Below, one piece after another: positions 11,424 through 21,511 of a stretch of DNA of 64,000 bases. Both the position numbers and the translations under genes were made by a program. This stretch comes from Verrucomicrobiota bacterium (GTDB lineage Bacteria > Verrucomicrobiota > Verrucomicrobiia > Limisphaerales > UBA1319). The notes beneath the pieces were generated by a model, which saw only the letters and a list, made by a program, of their open reading frames with translations, had not been told where the DNA came from and did no database searches. The number at the start of each line of letters is the position of its first letter. Position 1 is the first letter of the stretch. The stretch covers positions 34,167-98,166 of the forward strand of contig JAKLFB010000021.1 of assembly GCA_022711435.1 (NCBI GenBank), given 5' to 3'.

Positions 11424-12599
11424 TCAATCCGCGGTGCGGTTCCGGAACAGGAGATGAGCGTCAGCCGCGGGAGAGATCGCAATCCGGGTTCGATTTGTTT
11501 CCGGAGAGCCCGTGAAGGATCGCATGGGCTGCCAATCGAGGGCGAAGCCGGGGGATGCGGATTCGAGCAGGTACGGGAGATCCGGATACGTCCCGAGCCA
11601 GAGGTCGAACCCGCCCCCGGACGCAGGGCTGATCCGCTCGATGGCGATGTCCTCGGCCAGGAGGTGGCGGAACGGCGGCTTCAGACGGCGATCCGAATCG
11701 AACAATCCCCAGTGCGGGCCGACGTCGCCCTCGGCGCCTTTCCATCCCTCGTCGCAGGCTTCGAAGAAGAAATACTCGAACCCGTCCGCCTCCGCCATGC
11801 GGCGGAAATCGGCCAGGAATCGGCGCTGCTGCTCGAGGCCGGGCACGGCGGCGCCCAAGGTTTGGCCGGCGGTGGGCCAGCCGGTTTCGCCGAGCACGAT
11901 TCGTTTGCCGGGATAGAGGTTCCGGAGGTGGCGCAGGCGGCCGATGACATGGGCGGCGGCATTGCTGGCGCTGAGCTGCGGGCTGTAGTAGGGGCTTTCC
12001 CAGTAGGGATGGACGTGGGCCACGATGAAATCGACCGCATCGATCAGCGGCTTTTGCTCGGAGCGTTCCCAGATGTGCCAGCCTTCGGCGGTCGTGACCG
12101 GCAGGGTGGTTTGCGCCTTGACGGTTTTAATGAAAGCGATGAGGGCGCCTTGGGAGAGATCGCCGCGGAGCTGGACCTCGTTGCCGACGATCAGCGCCCG
12201 GGTGGTGGGATGGTTCTGGCGGGCGATCTGGATCAAGCTGGCGATCTGGTTCTGGTTGCCGGAGACGCTGGTGTCGAGCCATGCGCCCGCGTAGCATTCG
12301 AGGCCGGCTTCGGAACAGAGGGCGGGGATTGCCGCCAGGCTGTTCTCGGCGCCATAGGTCCGGATGCGCGCGGTGTATCGGCGCAGCATGAGGAGGTCCT
12401 CGCGGATCTGGTTGGTGGTTGGATAGACCGAGCCAGGGGATTGGCCCGCCCGGTAAGGTCCATAAGCCAGGCCCGCCAATGGCCTTGGGCGGAAGCCGGC
12501 CGAGCTCTCGCTGGCCTGCAGAGGGACCGGATCCGCAATCAGGAAGAGGGCGACCAGGCAAAACCAGGGGCTTGATCGATGGAACACCGCCGCATTCAT
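11424..12599 (-). CDS. Secreted GH17-like beta-1,3-glucanase
   Basis: 391 residues from the ATG at 12599. An upstream TTG at 12617 in the same frame is possible but gives a poorer signal peptide. The export signal ends near VPLQASES. A TIM-barrel follows with the two GH17 catalytic glutamates: acid/base Glu141 in IVGNEVQLRG and nucleophile Glu238 in VLGETGWPT. Also present are HVHPYWES and the late FFFEACDEGWKG and GPHWGLFD motifs of bacterial and fungal exo/endo-beta-1,3-glucanases. Predicted to cleave beta-1,3-glucan outside the cytoplasm; exact specificity is inferred. It lies divergent to an exported oxidoreductase. Confidence 0.82.
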   Translation of the reverse strand: MNAAVFHRSSPWFCLVALFLIADPVPLQASESSAGFRPRPLAGLAYGPYRAGQSPGSVYPTTNQIREDLLMLRRYTARIRTYGAENSLAAIPALCSEAGLECYAGAWLDTSVSGNQNQIASLIQIARQNHPTTRALIVGNEVQLRGDLSQGALIAFIKTVKAQTTLPVTTAEGWHIWERSEQKPLIDAVDFIVAHVHPYWESPYYSPQLSASNAAAHVIGRLRHLRNLYPGKRIVLGETGWPTAGQTLGAAVPGLEQQRRFLADFRRMAEADGFEYFFFEACDEGWKGAEGDVGPHWGLFDSDRRLKPPFRHLLAEDIAIERISPASGGGFDLWLGTYPDLPYLLESASPGFALDWQPMRSFTGSPETNRTRIAISPAADAHLLFRNRTAD

Positions 12600-12803
12600 G
12601 GGGCAAGAGTAAGCCAAACGGGGGCGAGTTGCCAGCCCGCCGTTGTGCGCGCGGCCGGCGAGCGGTCCATCCGCAACGCCGGGTCAGGCCTCCTGCGCTG
12701 TCGCGGCAGCAAACCCGCGGCCCCGCGCGTTTTTCGGTTGCCGGGGGACTCCGGGTGCGGGATAGTCGGGGCTGTCAGAACCATCAAATCACTCGAACGA
12801 ATT

Positions 12804-14249
12804 ATGAATCGTATCACTCGACGGAGCTTTCTGCGGCAGGCGGCCATCGGGACCACGGCCTTGGGCTTGGCGCCGCGTTCATGGTCGGCGGCGGCTGGCG
12901 CCAACGGCGATCTTCGCGTGGCGGTGGTCGGGTTCGGCGGGCGGGGCGGGTCGCACATTGGCGCTTTCAGCAAGATGGCGGGCGTGCGCCTGGTGGGGCT
13001 GTGCGATTGCGACCAGAAGATCCTGGGGTCGGCGGTGAAGAGCCTTGCGGGCAAGGGCATCACGGTCAAGACCTACACCGATTACCGCAAGCTGCTGGAA
13101 GACCGCGAGGTCGACGTGATCTCGTGCGCGACGCCCAACCACTGGCATTCGCTGAACGTCGTGTGGGCCTGCCAGGCGGGCAAGGACGTCTACATCGAGA
13201 AGCCCATCTCCCACAATGTCTGGGAGGGGCGCAAGGCGGTCGAAGCCGCCCGCAAATACAATCGGATTGTCCAGGCTGGCACCCAGAGCCGATCGTCCCG
13301 GACCGGCATCGCGGCTGCTGTCGAGTGGGTTCGCGCCGGCAACCTGGGCAAGATCAAGGTCTCGCGCGGCCTCTGCTACAAGCGGCGGGACACCATCGGC
13401 AAGGTCGATGGCCCGCAGCCGATCCCGCCGGAGATCGACTATGACCTGTGGTGCGGCCCGGCGCTGAAGCTGCCCCTGATGCGCAAACGGCTCCACTACG
13501 ACTGGCACTGGGTGTGGAACACCGGCAATGGCGACCTCGGCAACCAGGGCATCCACGAGATGGACGTCGCCCGGTGGTTCCTGGGAGTGGCCGAGCTCTC
13601 GCCGCGGATTCTGGCAGTGGGCGGCCGGCTCGGCTATGTGGACGACGGCCAGACCTACAACACCATGGTCATCTACCACGATTATCCGGGCGCGCCCCTG
13701 ATCTTCGAAGTCCGCGGGTTGCCGGACAAGAAAGGCAGCAAGAACATGGACAAATACCGCGGGGCCGGCATCGGGATCGTCATCGAGTGCGAAGGCGGCC
13801 ATGTGACGGTGCCCAGCTACACCGCGGCGGCCGCCTATGACAAGGATGGCAAGGAGATCAAGAAATGGAGCGGCGCGGAGGATCACTACGCCAACTTCAT
13901 CAAGGCGGTCCGCAGCCGGAAGATCACGGATCTCTACGCTGACGTCCTCGAAGGCCATCTCTCGAGCGCGCTCTGCCACACGGGCAACATCTCCTGCCGG
14001 CTGGGCGCTGCGAAATCGCCGGGCGAGATCAAGGAAGCGCTGCGGGCGGATCCGGCGATGGCCGAGGCCTACGGCCGGATGGTCGAGCATCTGGCCGCCA
14101 ACGAGGTCGATGTCGCGAAGGACAAGCTCCGTCTGGGCGTGCCGCTCCGGATGGATCCCAAGACCGAGACCTTCCTCGGCAACCCCGACGCAAGCGCGAT
14201 GCTCGCCCGGGATTACCGGGCGCCGTTCGTCGTGCCGGAGAAGGTGTAG
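12804..14249 (+). CDS. Exported Gfo/Idh/MocA family oxidoreductase
   Basis: 481 residues from the ATG at 12804. The frame is open further upstream, but that part is not protein-like. The N-terminus has a twin-arginine signal (TRRSFLRQAA, then an Ala-rich stretch), so the folded, NAD(P)-loaded enzyme is probably sent across the membrane. The Rossmann motif VAVVGFGGRGGSHIG starts near residue 38. The family EKP motif is YIEKPISHNVWEG. The C-terminal domain has the DWHWVWNTGNGDLGNQGIHEMD segment, typical of the Verrucomicrobia/Planctomycetes subgroup (only part is quoted: HWVWNTGNGDLGNQG). Substrate unknown, presumably a sugar or polyol. It ends four bases from the convergent, interrupted gene. 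Confidence 0.88.
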   Translation: MNRITRRSFLRQAAIGTTALGLAPRSWSAAAGANGDLRVAVVGFGGRGGSHIGAFSKMAGVRLVGLCDCDQKILGSAVKSLAGKGITVKTYTDYRKLLEDREVDVISCATPNHWHSLNVVWACQAGKDVYIEKPISHNVWEGRKAVEAARKYNRIVQAGTQSRSSRTGIAAAVEWVRAGNLGKIKVSRGLCYKRRDTIGKVDGPQPIPPEIDYDLWCGPALKLPLMRKRLHYDWHWVWNTGNGDLGNQGIHEMDVARWFLGVAELSPRILAVGGRLGYVDDGQTYNTMVIYHDYPGAPLIFEVRGLPDKKGSKNMDKYRGAGIGIVIECEGGHVTVPSYTAAAAYDKDGKEIKKWSGAEDHYANFIKAVRSRKITDLYADVLEGHLSSALCHTGNISCRLGAAKSPGEIKEALRADPAMAEAYGRMVEHLAANEVDVAKDKLRLGVPLRMDPKTETFLGNPDASAMLARDYRAPFVVPEKV

Positions 14250-14253
14250 ACCC

Positions 14254-16482
14254 TTACCATTCCACCCGCAGCTCCCGGGGCTGGGCCAGGTTGGCGAACC
14301 GAAGCCAGAAAAGGCCGCGGGCGGGATTGGCTCGGAAAGGCGCCACGGGGTTCCCGCCGAGGCGGATCGATTGGGGCTGGGCGGGAAGCCGGAGGAGCAA
14401 AATGGCCTCGGTATTGGCGATGCCCTCGATCCAGGCGCAGAGGGTGTGCGAATCGACCGAGGGCGGGAACACCTTGCAGGCGGCAGCCAAGACCTCGGCA
14501 GGCCCGCCCTTCGACCGGTCCAGATCCAAGAGGAACCATCGCGAACCGGGGCGGACCGGGATCGAGGTTTAGAGCTCGAGCTCGGGATCGAACAGGTTGA
14601 CGAACTGGCCGGAAAGAGTGCGTGGCGGGCCCTCGATCGACTCGTCCAAACCCGCGGCAATGACATAAGGGCCTCGCCGCAGGATGAGGTGGTTGTTCTC
14701 GCGCCATGCGATGTTCGATCCTCGAATGGCTTCCTGGAGGGCAGAGACGAGCGTTGCGTCGCCGCGGCCATGGCGGGCTAGAGCGGAGGGGCTGTCCGAA
14801 CGAAAAAGCACCGCGCCACGGCCCACGGGATAGCGGCCGGGGGCGATTGGGGCGCTCAGCCCGAGCACCTCGAACAGGTGATGGCGCGGAGTGGCCAGGT
14901 TGCGGCTCCCGGTGTTCCACCACTCGCGCACGCGGTGATAAGGATCGGCGTCATCGTCCCAGACGACGAGCACGCCACCGGATCGGACCCAGGCAGCCAG
15001 GGGCGGATGAACGTCCGGGCTCAAGGGCTTCATCCCCTCGTAGGTCAGCAGCAGGAGCCGTTGTCGATCGAGGTAGCCGGGCAGAGCGGCGTTCTCGATC
15101 TGGACAGGCTCGACAGGAATGCCTCGCTTCAACAGAGGGAGGGCCAGCCCGTAGAAATGGCTCAGATGCGGATCGCTGGGAGCCGGATCGCCCCGCTGGA
15201 ACATCAACGAATCGCTGATCAAAACTCCCACGCCGCCGAGCGCGCCGTCCCAGGCGAACTCGGGCTGGCGGAGGTCGCTAAGGGCGTGGATGACTGTTTG
15301 GATTTCGGTGGCATAAGGGGCGGGGATCGGGATGCGCTGGGCGGGGTTGGCAGGATCGGGATACTTCCCAAAAAAGATGCGCTGGGGCCACGGCATGACC
15401 TCGTAACGCCACACGTCGGGCTGCAGCATCGAGGCCGCCAGCGTCGATTCCCAATTGCGCCGATAATCTTCCCAGTCGTGGTTCGGATTGTCCTCGATGG
15501 GATCGTTCAGGTACCAGACTGTGCGGCCGGTCGACCGCACGAGGTTTTGCATTGCGCCGTATTCGAGGAAAGCGGTCTCGAAGGTGCGTTCCCGCAGCGA
15601 GCCGCGATAGAGGTTCGGAGTGCGGGATGTGCCGGTCCAGACCTGGGCGATATAGCCGTCGCAACCCTCGAGCCGGGCGAGGCTGGACTCGGGGCTGACA
15701 ATTCGCCAATGAGCATAGTTGATCAGGCTATGAGTGGGGACATAGCAGCGGACGGCCCGGGAATGCTTCTTGTTGTGCTCCTGGATCGAATCGAAGACCT
15801 GCTGGAGGGCGCGCCGATAGAGGTGGTACTTCAGCCTCGATGCCCGCCACTGGGCATCCACAGACCGATGGGGCGGGATCCACTCCTCGCCATAGAACTT
15901 CCTCCACTCGCGACGGAAACCCTCGGAGTAACCGCCGCGAACCCAGAACTCGGGCTCCTCGAGGTGGATGGCCTCGGCTCCGGCCTCGAGGGCGCGCTGC
16001 ACCCCCACGCTGAGGAACCGGCCGAAGTTTTCCCCTGGGCACATGTAATACACGTCGCCGCCGTGGCTGATCTTCTTGCCTTCCCGGTCGGTCTGGGCTT
16101 CGTCCTCGTGATTGACGCCGTCGAAACGCCCATACAGATAGTCCTGGTAATTGCCCCAGGAGACGCCGGTCATGACGTGAATCCGATAGCCGCGATTGCG
16201 CCAGGAGTCGATCCGGCCGGGCAGGCCGCGATCCATTCCGTAGACAATTGCGACATCGGACCGGAGGTTGACTCCGTCGTCGTAAGCGCCCGCGGTCTGG
16301 AAGCAGGTTCGTTCCAGGATCTGGCCGGGATCCAGCGGCGACGGGGGATCGGCGGCGGCCAGAGAGAGGCACAGGGATCCCAGCCAAGCGGGGACGGCCA
16401 GGAAGCGGTGGTGCGATCGTGCCCCGGAGAGGCAATTCGGTGACGCGCGCACGCCGAGCGGAGCGGCCGGTGGGATTTGCAT
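14254..16482 (-). pseudogene. Secreted TIM-barrel protein of unknown function, interrupted by an in-frame TAA
   Basis: Starts at ATG 16482 (MQIPPAAP), followed by a signal-like segment. The first frame stops at TAA 14569-14571 after 637 residues. The same frame then continues without shift for 104 sense codons to TAA 14254-14256. The segment after the stop (TSIPVRPGSRWFLLDLDRSK...) reads as the natural continuation of the beta-sandwich before it (GQFVNLFDPELEL), with GC-rich third positions like the rest. The body has glycosidase-like features: GVSWGNYQDY near residue 135, AIHLEEPEFW near 195, and a late GVLVVWDDDADPYHR. I do not recognise a named family. It is the last gene of a five-gene run. 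A nonsense mutation, readthrough or a sequence error are all possible. Confidence 0.6.
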
Positions 16483-16585
16483 GGGAGCAGTGTGCGAGAG
16501 GGAATCGGAGCGGGTCAAGGCGATTGCGGATGCGCATGCCGGCCCGGGATTTCTCGAATCGAGAGGGGGCCCTGCCGGACCGGTC

Positions 16586-18805
16586 TTATTCGCCGAAGAT
16601 GCTTCGGCTCGGGCGTGAGGCGGCAGGGGACGGGACGCTGCCGGGCTTCCACTGGCGCGCGATGTCGATATCGGCGGCAGCCTTGTCGGTAAGCCGGGGG
16701 ATGTCGACCCAGCCGACACGATTGTAGAGGATGGGCTGGCGATATTGCCGGGCGTAGACGGCGGCATAGGCGCGCCAGTGATCCAGCGCAGCTTCGAGGT
16801 GGCGGATGGCATCGCGCTGATGCCCGGCATCGGCCGTGGAATCGTAGAGAGCGAGGGCGCAGGCGGCGTCGATCTTGGCGGCATAGTAACGTCCGAGCTG
16901 CGCAAAGGCCTCGAGATCGCCCAGGGTCAGCCGCAGCTCGCGGCTGGATCCCTGGCGGGGACGGAGCGCGGCCACCCCTTCCAGCGCTTCGTCGGCGTAT
17001 CGGCGCAGGTTGGCGGCGACTTGAGGCGGGGTGATGCCGTCCGGCATGACATTGCCGAGCAGGCCTTGGCGCCACTGGCGGATGTTGAGATTCTTTTCGC
17101 CGGGCATGCACTCGCCTTGGACGAAGTGGCGGACGGTGTAGAACCCCTGGTGCCGGGGGCTGCTGAGGCAGGCCTCGGGCAGCCATCGCAGGTCGATGTT
17201 GCCCCAGAAAAAGCGGGTGGTTTCGGGGATGATTCGCGAAGCGGCGCTCCAGGCGGCCAGGAGCCTCTCCGGAGGCACTTCGGGAAACCGGCGGGCAAGC
17301 GTGCGGACAAAGATCGAGTCCGGGAGGCCCGGATCGTAGCTGAGCCGGCCCCAGAGCATGAAGCTGAACCACTGCTTTTGCATCACGAGCTGGCGGGGCG
17401 TTTCGGGCTCGAGATCCATCGCCTCCCGCCCCCAACAGTAGCCGTCGGGTCCCATGTAGAATCCCGCGCACTGATCCGGCCCGGGCATGGACCGGACGAA
17501 TGCGCGCGCGAAGTCGGGGTCCCCCCAGCGGAAGCTGTAGATGTCGTCGTTGCGGACGGTGAGCCAGGTCCGGCGATCGGGCGGGAGCACCTCGAGCATG
17601 GGCCGGATGAATTGCGGCGCAGTCGAGGCATACATGTGCGCGACCGCGTATTTGTAGCTGAAATCGAACGGCCCGGGATATTGCCTGAACTCGGCCACGA
17701 TTTCGTCCAGCCCGGTCATGTGGAACCGATGGATGAGGCGGAAGGATCGGCCGGGCTGCAGCCGGAGGGCGTCGCGGGCGCCCTCGCCATAGGTCTTCCA
17801 GAGCCACTGCTCACGGCTGAGCTCGCCGGCCTGTTTCTCCATGCGCTCGCCCGCGGTGATGCCGATGCCGGCCAGGAGTGGGTAGGTGAGGATCAGCTCG
17901 CGCACGCTGGCCCGGAAATAGGCGATCGTCGCCGGATTCGACTGCGAGCCGGTGATGCCGTGCTTGCCTTCGGCGCCGAACACAAACAGGTTCCACGTGA
18001 ACCAGTAGACCTCGATGCCACGGTCGCGAGCATGCTCGAGCACGGCGCGCCAAAAAGCGATCTTCTCCTCGATCGTGATTCTTCGGACCACCTCGACGTC
18101 GCGCAGATGCTCCGGCCGGAACATGTCGGCGCCGCTGTGGGCGTAATGCTCGTCGAAGGGCACGCGCGTGCGGAGCACGTCGCTCAGGGCGACCTCGGGA
18201 AACTCGGGCACCTTGACCAGCGAGGGGAAAGGATGGAGATTCCAGAGCGTGAGGACGTTGAACCGGTGGCGGGCCATTTCATCGAGGAGCTCGCGCCAGA
18301 AGTTCAGGCTCCAGACCTCGGGGATGTTGGCCTGGAAAGCGTCGGCGGCATCCGAGTAGCTGGGGGTGCGGAGGTCCAGGGGGATGTTGAACTTGAGCCC
18401 GCGCCGGGCGATGAATGGCTGGCGCCGCCCCTCGGCCAGCCCGTCGAGCGTTCCCAGCCGGATGGCCTCGGCCACATCGAGCCCGCCATACATCGCTCCA
18501 GCCGCATCGGCTCCGCGCACCCGAATCTCACCGCTGCCGCGCTCGATCGAGTAGCTCTGGGTTGCGCCATCGCCGGCAATCTCGAGCGCGATCCGCGGAA
18601 GGGCCTGGCTCGGCGCCGAGCTGGCTGCCCGCTGGATCTCGGCGGCCGCAAACCGCAGCGCCGCATCATCGGCCGGCCGCAGGTAGATCGCCGCGTTCGT
18701 GGAGGAGGCCGCAGCGGCTCGAGACGGCAGCGCGCCATCCGATGTCCATGCCAGCAGGACGGCCGCGGCCAGACTCGCGGCCGGTGAGATCATTGGTTGT
18801 TTCAC
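16586..18805 (-). CDS. Secreted GH67-N-domain-like glycan-active protein
   Basis: 739 residues with a signal peptide ending near SRAAAASS. Residues ~38-120 (AIYLRPADDAALRFAAAEI, then GAMYGGLDVAEAI) match the small alpha/beta domain that precedes catalytic barrels in alpha-glucuronidases (GH67) and related hydrolases. A barrel-like region follows: RRGLKFNIPLDLRTPSYSD, HRFNVLTLWNLHPFP, GIEVYWFTWNLFVFG, and GITAGERM, whose Glu may be catalytic. The C-terminal ~150 residues are helical. Proteins of this type are often labelled carbohydrate-binding family 6 in Verrucomicrobia. The activity is not established; a uronic-acid or arabinose-containing glycan is suggested only by the araA neighbour, 85 bases upstream. 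Confidence 0.65.
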   Translation of the reverse strand: MKQPMISPAASLAAAVLLAWTSDGALPSRAAAASSTNAAIYLRPADDAALRFAAAEIQRAASSAPSQALPRIALEIAGDGATQSYSIERGSGEIRVRGADAAGAMYGGLDVAEAIRLGTLDGLAEGRRQPFIARRGLKFNIPLDLRTPSYSDAADAFQANIPEVWSLNFWRELLDEMARHRFNVLTLWNLHPFPSLVKVPEFPEVALSDVLRTRVPFDEHYAHSGADMFRPEHLRDVEVVRRITIEEKIAFWRAVLEHARDRGIEVYWFTWNLFVFGAEGKHGITGSQSNPATIAYFRASVRELILTYPLLAGIGITAGERMEKQAGELSREQWLWKTYGEGARDALRLQPGRSFRLIHRFHMTGLDEIVAEFRQYPGPFDFSYKYAVAHMYASTAPQFIRPMLEVLPPDRRTWLTVRNDDIYSFRWGDPDFARAFVRSMPGPDQCAGFYMGPDGYCWGREAMDLEPETPRQLVMQKQWFSFMLWGRLSYDPGLPDSIFVRTLARRFPEVPPERLLAAWSAASRIIPETTRFFWGNIDLRWLPEACLSSPRHQGFYTVRHFVQGECMPGEKNLNIRQWRQGLLGNVMPDGITPPQVAANLRRYADEALEGVAALRPRQGSSRELRLTLGDLEAFAQLGRYYAAKIDAACALALYDSTADAGHQRDAIRHLEAALDHWRAYAAVYARQYRQPILYNRVGWVDIPRLTDKAAADIDIARQWKPGSVPSPAASRPSRSIFGE

Positions 18806-18890
18806 GCGCTTGGTATTGGGGTGGACGCGCCGGCGGCGCGTCCCTGTTTTCGAAGCCGGGAGGCCGGCTCGGGACGCTGCGGGCAGACGA

Positions 18891-20411
18891 TCACAAAGCC
18901 CCGCAGCATTGGCGATAATAGGCCTCGTTCCAGCGGAGCTCCTGCCGGAATGGGCGGACCCGGGTATCGTTGTCGATCACGGCGATCTCGATTCGAGCCA
19001 TCGAGGCGAAGTCCTCGAGCATCTCGGTAGTGACGGCCTGGCTGAAGCTGGTGTGGTGGGCGCCGCCGGCATAGATCCAGGCGGCGGCGGCGACGGGCAG
19101 GTCCGGCTTCGGCGTCCAAACGGCGCGAGCGACGGGCAGCTTGGGCAGCGGCCGGTCCGGCGCAATCACCTCGACCTCGTTGACCAGCAGCCGGAACCGG
19201 TGTCCAAGGTCGATCATCGACGCGTTGAGCGCCGGGCCGGGAGCCGCCTCGAACACGAGCCGCGCCGGGTCGGCCTTGCCGCCGATGCCGAGCGGATGGA
19301 TCTCGAGGGACGGCTTGCCGCGAGCGATGGTCGGACAGACTTCGAGCATGTGGGCTCCCAGGACCTTCATGCCCTTCGGCTGCAGGTGATAGGTGTAATC
19401 CTCCATGAAAGACGTGCCGCCGGGCAGGCCGGCGGCCATCACCTTCATCGCCCGCACCAGGGCGGCCGTCTTCCAGTCGCCTTCGGCCCCAAAGCCGAAA
19501 CCATCGGCCATGAGGCGCTGCACGGACAATCCCGGCAGCTGGACCAGCTCGTGCAGGTCCTCAAACGTGGTTGTGAATCCTTTGAACTCGCCGTCCTCGA
19601 TGAACGAGCGGAGGCCCACCTCGATCCGAGCCGCCTCGCGGAGGCAGCCGCGCTGCGAGCCGTTGCGGCGGAGGGCGGGCGCCAGGCGGCAGGAGGCATC
19701 GTATTGGGCCAGCTGCGCGTCGATCTCCGAGTCGGCCGCCTGGCGGACGCGATCGACCAGGTCGCCCACGCCGTAGCCGTTGACCGAGTAGCCGAACTGG
19801 ATCTGGGCGGCGACCTTGTCGCCTTCGGTGACCGCCACCTCGCGCATGTTGTCGCCGAACCGGCAGAACTTCGCGCCCTGCCAGTCGTGCCAGGCGGCGG
19901 CGGCGCGACACCAGGCGCCGATCCTCTCCTGAACAGCCCTGTCCTGCCAGAACCCGACGACGACCTTCCGCTCGATGCCCATGCGCGTCTGGATGAACCC
20001 GTGCTCGCGGTCGCCGTGGGCGGCCTGGTTCAGGTTCATGAAATCCATGTCGATTGTCGCCCATGGGATGTCGCGGTTGTGCTGGGTGTGGAGATGGAGC
20101 AGCGGGCGGCGCAGGAGCCGGAGCCCCTGGATCCACATCTTCGACGGCGAAAAGGTGTGGCACCAGGTGATGAGCCCGATGCACTGGCCGGCGGCGTTCG
20201 CCTGCTGGCAAAGCGCCGCCACTTCATCCGGCGTCTTCACCACCGGCTGGAACACGACCTTCACCGGAACCGAGCGCGCCGCATCGAGCGCGCCCGCGAT
20301 TTGGCGCGAATGCGCCGCCACCTGATCGAGCACGGCGGGGCCATAGAGGTGCTGGCTGCCCGTGACGAACCACACTTCCAGCGATTTCAGATCGAGCATA
20401 TTGAGCTGCAT
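18891..20411 (-). CDS. araA: L-arabinose isomerase
   Basis: 506 residues, the typical size. It converts L-arabinose to L-ribulose, a cytoplasmic Mn2+-dependent step. Family signatures: [15 protein letters not shown] near residue 10, [18 protein letters not shown] near 80, [25 protein letters not shown] near 115 (partly quoted), and [20 protein letters not shown] near 300, which contains a metal-binding glutamate. A second ATG lies four codons in, and neither start has a good Shine-Dalgarno. No araB (kinase) or araD (epimerase) is next to it. It sits inside an operon-like run after Gfo/Idh (25-base gap) and before the GH67-N-like gene. The run therefore probably links extracellular arabinan/arabinoside release to arabinose entry into metabolism. 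Confidence 0.95.
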   Translation of the reverse strand: MQLNMLDLKSLEVWFVTGSQHLYGPAVLDQVAAHSRQIAGALDAARSVPVKVVFQPVVKTPDEVAALCQQANAAGQCIGLITWCHTFSPSKMWIQGLRLLRRPLLHLHTQHNRDIPWATIDMDFMNLNQAAHGDREHGFIQTRMGIERKVVVGFWQDRAVQERIGAWCRAAAAWHDWQGAKFCRFGDNMREVAVTEGDKVAAQIQFGYSVNGYGVGDLVDRVRQAADSEIDAQLAQYDASCRLAPALRRNGSQRGCLREAARIEVGLRSFIEDGEFKGFTTTFEDLHELVQLPGLSVQRLMADGFGFGAEGDWKTAALVRAMKVMAAGLPGGTSFMEDYTYHLQPKGMKVLGAHMLEVCPTIARGKPSLEIHPLGIGGKADPARLVFEAAPGPALNASMIDLGHRFRLLVNEVEVIAPDRPLPKLPVARAVWTPKPDLPVAAAAWIYAGGAHHTSFSQAVTTEMLEDFASMARIEIAVIDNDTRVRPFRQELRWNEAYYRQCCGAL

Positions 20412-20436
20412 TCGGTTTGAGGGTTGAGGAACGGGA

Positions 20437-21492
20437 TCAAGAGACGGGAGAATCGACGGAGACGACGCGCCGGGTTCGGGCCGATTCGTAGCAGGCAGCG
20501 AGCACTCGCTGGCTTTGCAGGCCGAGCAACCCGTTGTTGGAAGGCTCGCGATCCTCGAGGATCGCCTGGCTGAACTCCTCGATCTCGGCGCGGTAAGGAT
20601 TGACCGGCGGCGGATCGATGGCGATGCCGGCCGCCGAGGGCCGGGCCTGGAGGGCGTCGTAGCTGCCGGCTGGATTCTCGATGTGCGCGATCATCTCGCC
20701 GCGGGCGCTTTGGCCGATGGTGCCGCGCGCCAGGATCCCGCCCCGCGATCCATACAGCTCGAGCCGATTCTGGCTGGCCTCGTCCGGCACGCAGAAGAAG
20801 GCGTCCACCACCCCCAGGGCGCCGCTGCCAAACTCGACCGCCGCCACGGCGCTGTCTTCGGACGGATAATCGTGAACGGCCCGCCGGGTCAGGCAGCTCA
20901 CAGACAGGACAGGGCCGAAGAACATCTCGAGAAGATCCAGGCAATGGCCGCCCATGTCCATCAGCGAGCCGCCTCCGCCGGAGGCCGGGTCCTGCCGCCA
21001 GGCGCCAGGCAGGGGCGGATACCAGCAGGAGAGCTGCGCACGCCCAAACACGGGCTGGCCGAGCCGGCCCTCCCGGATGAGCTCGAGCGCCGCCCGGTGC
21101 TGGGCCTGGAAACGCATCATGAACGCCGTGCCGAGCCGGACCCCGGCCCTCTGGCATGCGGCAACCATGGCCTCGGCGTCGGGGACAGAGAGGCCGAGCG
21201 GTTTCTCGCAGAGGACATGCTTGCCTGCCGCGGCGCAGGCCAGCGTCTGATCGCGGTGTCCGGCGGGCGGGGTGGCCAGATACACAGCATCGATATCGCA
21301 CTCGAGGAGCTCATCGAGCGACGCGGCGGCCCTGGCGCCGAACTGGCGGGCGACATCGGTGTTGACGGAGGGTTGCGCATCGGCGACGGCGGCGAGGACG
21401 GCATTGGATGCGGGCAGGATCCCTTCGGGGATCGTGCGGCGCCGGGCGATGCCCCCCGATCCGAGAACGCCCCATTGGATCTTCTTGGACAT
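20437..21492 (-). CDS. Cytoplasmic Gfo/Idh/MocA family oxidoreductase
   Basis: 351 residues, usual for the family, with no export signal, unlike the two other members in the window. The NAD(P)-binding motif is [12 protein letters not shown] at residues 7-18. The catalytic-region motif is [11 protein letters not shown] near 90. The C-terminal half has [20 protein letters not shown], the usual His-containing active-site helix. Substrate is unknown; a sugar or inositol derivative is likely. It lies 19 bases after the DegT aminotransferase gene and 25 before araA. In other bacteria this oxidoreductase-aminotransferase pairing makes amino-sugars, which is a suggestion here, not proof. Confidence 0.9.
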   Translation of the reverse strand: MSKKIQWGVLGSGGIARRRTIPEGILPASNAVLAAVADAQPSVNTDVARQFGARAAASLDELLECDIDAVYLATPPAGHRDQTLACAAAGKHVLCEKPLGLSVPDAEAMVAACQRAGVRLGTAFMMRFQAQHRAALELIREGRLGQPVFGRAQLSCWYPPLPGAWRQDPASGGGGSLMDMGGHCLDLLEMFFGPVLSVSCLTRRAVHDYPSEDSAVAAVEFGSGALGVVDAFFCVPDEASQNRLELYGSRGGILARGTIGQSARGEMIAHIENPAGSYDALQARPSAAGIAIDPPPVNPYRAEIEEFSQAILEDREPSNNGLLGLQSQRVLAACYESARTRRVVSVDSPVS

Positions 21493-21511
21493 GGCTGGCT
21501 GAGCAAGGATT

